DNA of 64,000 nt from Scatophagus argus (Eukaryota; Chordata; Actinopteri; Scatophagidae), in assembly GCF_020382885.2 (NCBI RefSeq), contig NC_058502.1, positions 13,915,950-13,979,949 on the forward strand, given 5' to 3'. Below, piece after piece: positions 61,267 to 64,000 of this stretch. The notes under the pieces were generated by a model, which was not told where the DNA came from, did not search any database, and was given only the letters and a program-made list of their open reading frames with translations. The first letter of the stretch is position 1; each line of letters starts with the position of its first letter. Both the position numbers and the translations under genes were made by a program.

Positions 61267-61380
61267 TTACGCAGTCATGTTGGGGATGTTTTGCACAGCA
61301 GCGCTGGTGTCATGAGGCTCATGAGCCCCGCTGCTGGACTGAAACAGTCTCAGCTTCCCATCCAGGGTCCCAGTCAGCAG
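61267..61380 (-). CDS. wdr27: Probable last coding exon of WD repeat protein 27, 5' partial
   Basis: On the minus strand a T-rich tract and TTCTAG acceptor (61382-61381) precede a 114-nt frame that ends in TAA (61269-61267). It begins LLTGTLDGKLRLF, a WD-repeat strand very like the C-terminal TATLDGKLQLF of human WDR27 as I remember it. About 24 further residues (QSSSGAHEPHD to NMTA) have no counterpart that I recall. The position fits: in human, WDR27 follows THBS2 on the same strand with its 3' end towards THBS2. The upstream exons are not in the window. Reading phase at the acceptor is assumed to be 0. A chance match remains possible. Confidence 0.65.
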   Translation of the reverse strand: MLTGTLDGKLRLFQSSSGAHEPHDTSAAVQNIPNMTA

Positions 61381-61382
61381 CT

Positions 61383-64000
61383 AGAAGAGACAGAAAAAAA
61401 ACAAAGTTAATATCACATTCAAACTGGGGATGATACTTCCCAGGAACTGCGTCACACATCACTCTCATCTTTAAAGCTCTCTATTTAGAGGACCAAGTAG
61501 CACACCTGCTTACCTAAAGAAGACTAGCATCACCAAGTTCAAGCTCTATACTGTGATTCACACAGAAATTCTTGATTTTCCATACCTGCCAATTTTCACA
61601 AAAGAACATGAAGCCATCTGCCCTGAACTTTGTTATATAACTTAGTTTAAAAAGAAGCAGGGCTTGAGGTTCCTGACAGTGCTAGTCATGGTGAGTCAAC
61701 AGTTTACAGATTAATAAGGCACCCACACATCAATAAAATAACATCAACGCACACACTGCACGCCCATTTAAAGACACACGTGCAAGCATGCACTCACTCA
61801 CATGCACTCCAACCAACATGTGGATGTGGCACACAGACAAGCACATGCACACAACCCCTTTTTATCTAGATTTTTTAGTAAAAAGGGAGGATGATCCCGC
61901 TGGTTTCTTTGAGCCAGCTGAGCATATACCATTTTGTCGAAACCTCCACAGAATAAGGCTTGCGATGCGTACTGATAGCTGCAGCTGCTTAAAGTATACG
62001 ATAAGATGGAACAATTGAGCGATGATCTGTTTCTTACTAATTCCAGCCATGTTTTTCTGTATTAACTTTAATCCCGCAAAACATTGCAAACTAACTGGGA
62101 ATGCTTGGGTGAATGTCAAGATCTGATGTGGTGCATTAATGTTATTTATTTTTATTTCAGATATTTTAAGGTGGTTGTAAAGACTGAGTATCTTTTAAAA
62201 GTATACTAACAGCAGGAATCTTAGAGAATAACAACTCGCCAGGCAGTGATAAAAACCACATTTGGTGCAACATTTTTTCCTCATGTATGAAAGCTGTTTT
62301 ATACAGGAGAAATCATCTTTTACCAGCAAGCAGATGCCTGTGCTGGGAAAGGGAGTCACAATAGCTGAGGTCTGAGGATGACTCAAGCACACAATAACTA
62401 AACTCCTGGATTCAGTCTTCTTTAGACTAGTCATGGTTTAAGCTTTTCTCCTATAGACTCACAGAAGAGGATTTCTCTAAAAGTAAGCCCACACACACAC
62501 ACATTAGATTTACTAGTATTTTTAGTGTATAAAAATGCTTGAGGCTTTGCCCCAAAACAAACAGTCTGACAGCTTATTTCACTGTTTTTCAAAGTGTCCT
62601 CTCTCACCATGACCTCCTGCTCAATGACCTTAATCAACAATAGCCAAGCTGTCTGGGCCCTGCCCCGGAGGTGCAAAAATAGCTACTTGAAACTTAAGAG
62701 GGTCAGAGAGCGGCTCCATTAGCAACCACAGCTCTCTTCACAAACTGCCATCCAAAATCATTAGACTGTGTAATCGTCCAGGCATTACACTCCCCACTGC
62801 CAACATGCAGTGCAGAGCTGAAACTACATTACAGATTTTCTAAAAAGGTGATAACAAAATTTCTGCACCAAACGCTTGCAGCTAACATCTGTAATCTGAC
62901 ACATTCCATCTCTGCAACCTTCAACCTCTGTTCACTGAGGCTGAAGCAAGCTAAAGATGACACTGATGAGGAGTGAAGGTTTTTGATGACATTCAGGGTC
63001 AGAAGTCAGAACTGGTTGCTAGCTGATTCACTGTAGACATATAACACAGGTTCATGTTGGGCCATTAAAAGTTAGGTGTTTCAGGTAAGTTGGGTATTTC
63101 CTCAGCATCCCACTTCTAAGAAACATGGCTTTCTTACGTTAGATCTTTGTTTAAAATGTCCTCATGTCACCACTCACATACAGGTTTTCAAGTCATTAAC
63201 CGGCACATTCACTGTTTTTCACAAATATTTCACCTTTAATAAACTAAAAGACATAAGTCTCAATGTTGAAAAGGTGGGCTGCATCTTCGTTTTTAATTTC
63301 TCTGCTTGTTTTTATGTGTCGTATATTAGTCTCATTCAAAACTTTTCAGAAACTGTAGGATCACACAAATCAAAGTTTGAACAACACTTTGTGTTCTGAA
63401 CAACACAGTCTGTCTGCACAAACTGATATGAACAATAGCTGCGGCTTTGAAGCAATGAGATGAAATGGGACATCATTCGTCAGCTGTAGAGCAAGAACCT
63501 GAAAAAAGCCAATGTTCCAGGATGTTCTGTGCTGTACATGCTGAGAGGGAAGGAAGATCTACACAACAGCAGACGATCACCAGGGTCACCTGTTTGATGA
63601 GCTTTTAAGTGCATGACCTTTTCTGTTGCTGTTGGTGATGCTATTGGTGGGGACTTATCTATATGTTCTTATTAGGATTAATATACAAAGTTCTATATAA
63701 TCATTCAATCCATTTGATAGTAGTCAAAACTGGTCCCGTTGTAATGAATGTTTCAGAAAAATGAAACTCATCACACTGGAGACATGAAATTCTTCACATA
63801 TTTCTGGCATTAATCCAATCTCAACTATGTTTATATTATAATTATTATTGTTATTAATTCAAATTAAAAAATATGCAAATAATATAAGATACAATAAATT
63901 TAGACTCCCTGCCTGTTCAACCATGATCCCTCTAGCCAGTCTGCATAGGTTTATGTCATTTATGAGGTCCTGGACAGCTCCATTTGGGTGAATGTGACCA
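61383..64000 (-). other. Presumed last intron of wdr27
   Basis: If the wdr27 exon is right, this is its upstream intron. I searched the minus strand for the preceding WD-repeat exon and did not find it. There is no other exon-like frame, and the sequence is AT-rich with an AT-dense zone at about 63,830-63,890. Confidence 0.4.

Noticed and set aside
62431..62676. Upstream wdr27 exon
   Set aside because: No WD-repeat features in the translation and no matching splice phase.
1..64000. Viral, prophage, toxin-antitoxin or defence-system genes
   Set aside because: No such motifs were seen on either strand; the window is ordinary vertebrate genic DNA with dispersed repeats.

Overview
The window is nuclear genomic DNA from a ray-finned fish, probably a percomorph teleost. 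The evidence is split genes with GT-AG introns, fish-like protein sequences, several repeat families that I recognise as common in teleosts, and (GT)n, (TA)n and (GGA)n microsatellites. There are no operons, phage genes, CRISPR arrays or bacterial-type features. All gene models below were built by hand from splice sites, reading phase and remembered vertebrate orthologues; nothing was searched.

Layout. (1) 1-14,300, plus strand: map3k4 (MEKK4/MTK1). Exons 2-27 are present and exon 1 lies upstream of the window. (2) 14,430-15,750: two decayed fragments, one like the first coding exon of agpat4 (minus strand) and one like the 3' end of map3k4 (plus strand). Their order (map3k4, broken agpat4, broken map3k4, agpat4) is what a tandem duplication of the map3k4-3'/agpat4 unit would leave after decay. 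(3) 15,770-19,710, minus strand: agpat4, a complete 377-residue reading frame in 8 coding exons. (4) 19,711-31,700: intergenic DNA with a palindromic insertion-like element, a CTCF-like site and a probable dispersed repeat. (5) 31,720-48,980, minus strand: thbs2 (thrombospondin-2), a complete 1,174-residue reading frame in 21 coding exons, with a TATA-type promoter and a 3' UTR containing a perfect stem-loop. (6) 49,015-61,200: intergenic, with a dense repeat island at 53.7-55.4 kb that includes a SINE with a perfect 13-bp target-site duplication. (7) 61,267-61,380, minus strand: a probable last coding exon of wdr27. The rest of that gene would lie beyond the window.

The genes do not form one pathway. 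map3k4 is a stress-activated MAP kinase kinase kinase, agpat4 makes phosphatidic acid in membranes, thbs2 is a secreted matricellular protein, and wdr27 is a WD-repeat scaffold. What links them is conserved neighbourhood: the human counterparts, as I recall, all map to 6q26-q27. The most novel point is the partial tandem duplication between map3k4 and agpat4. Other points of note are a GC-AG intron in map3k4, an in-frame cassette exon next to its kinase domain, two striking palindromes, and a start-stop uORF in the predicted thbs2 leader.
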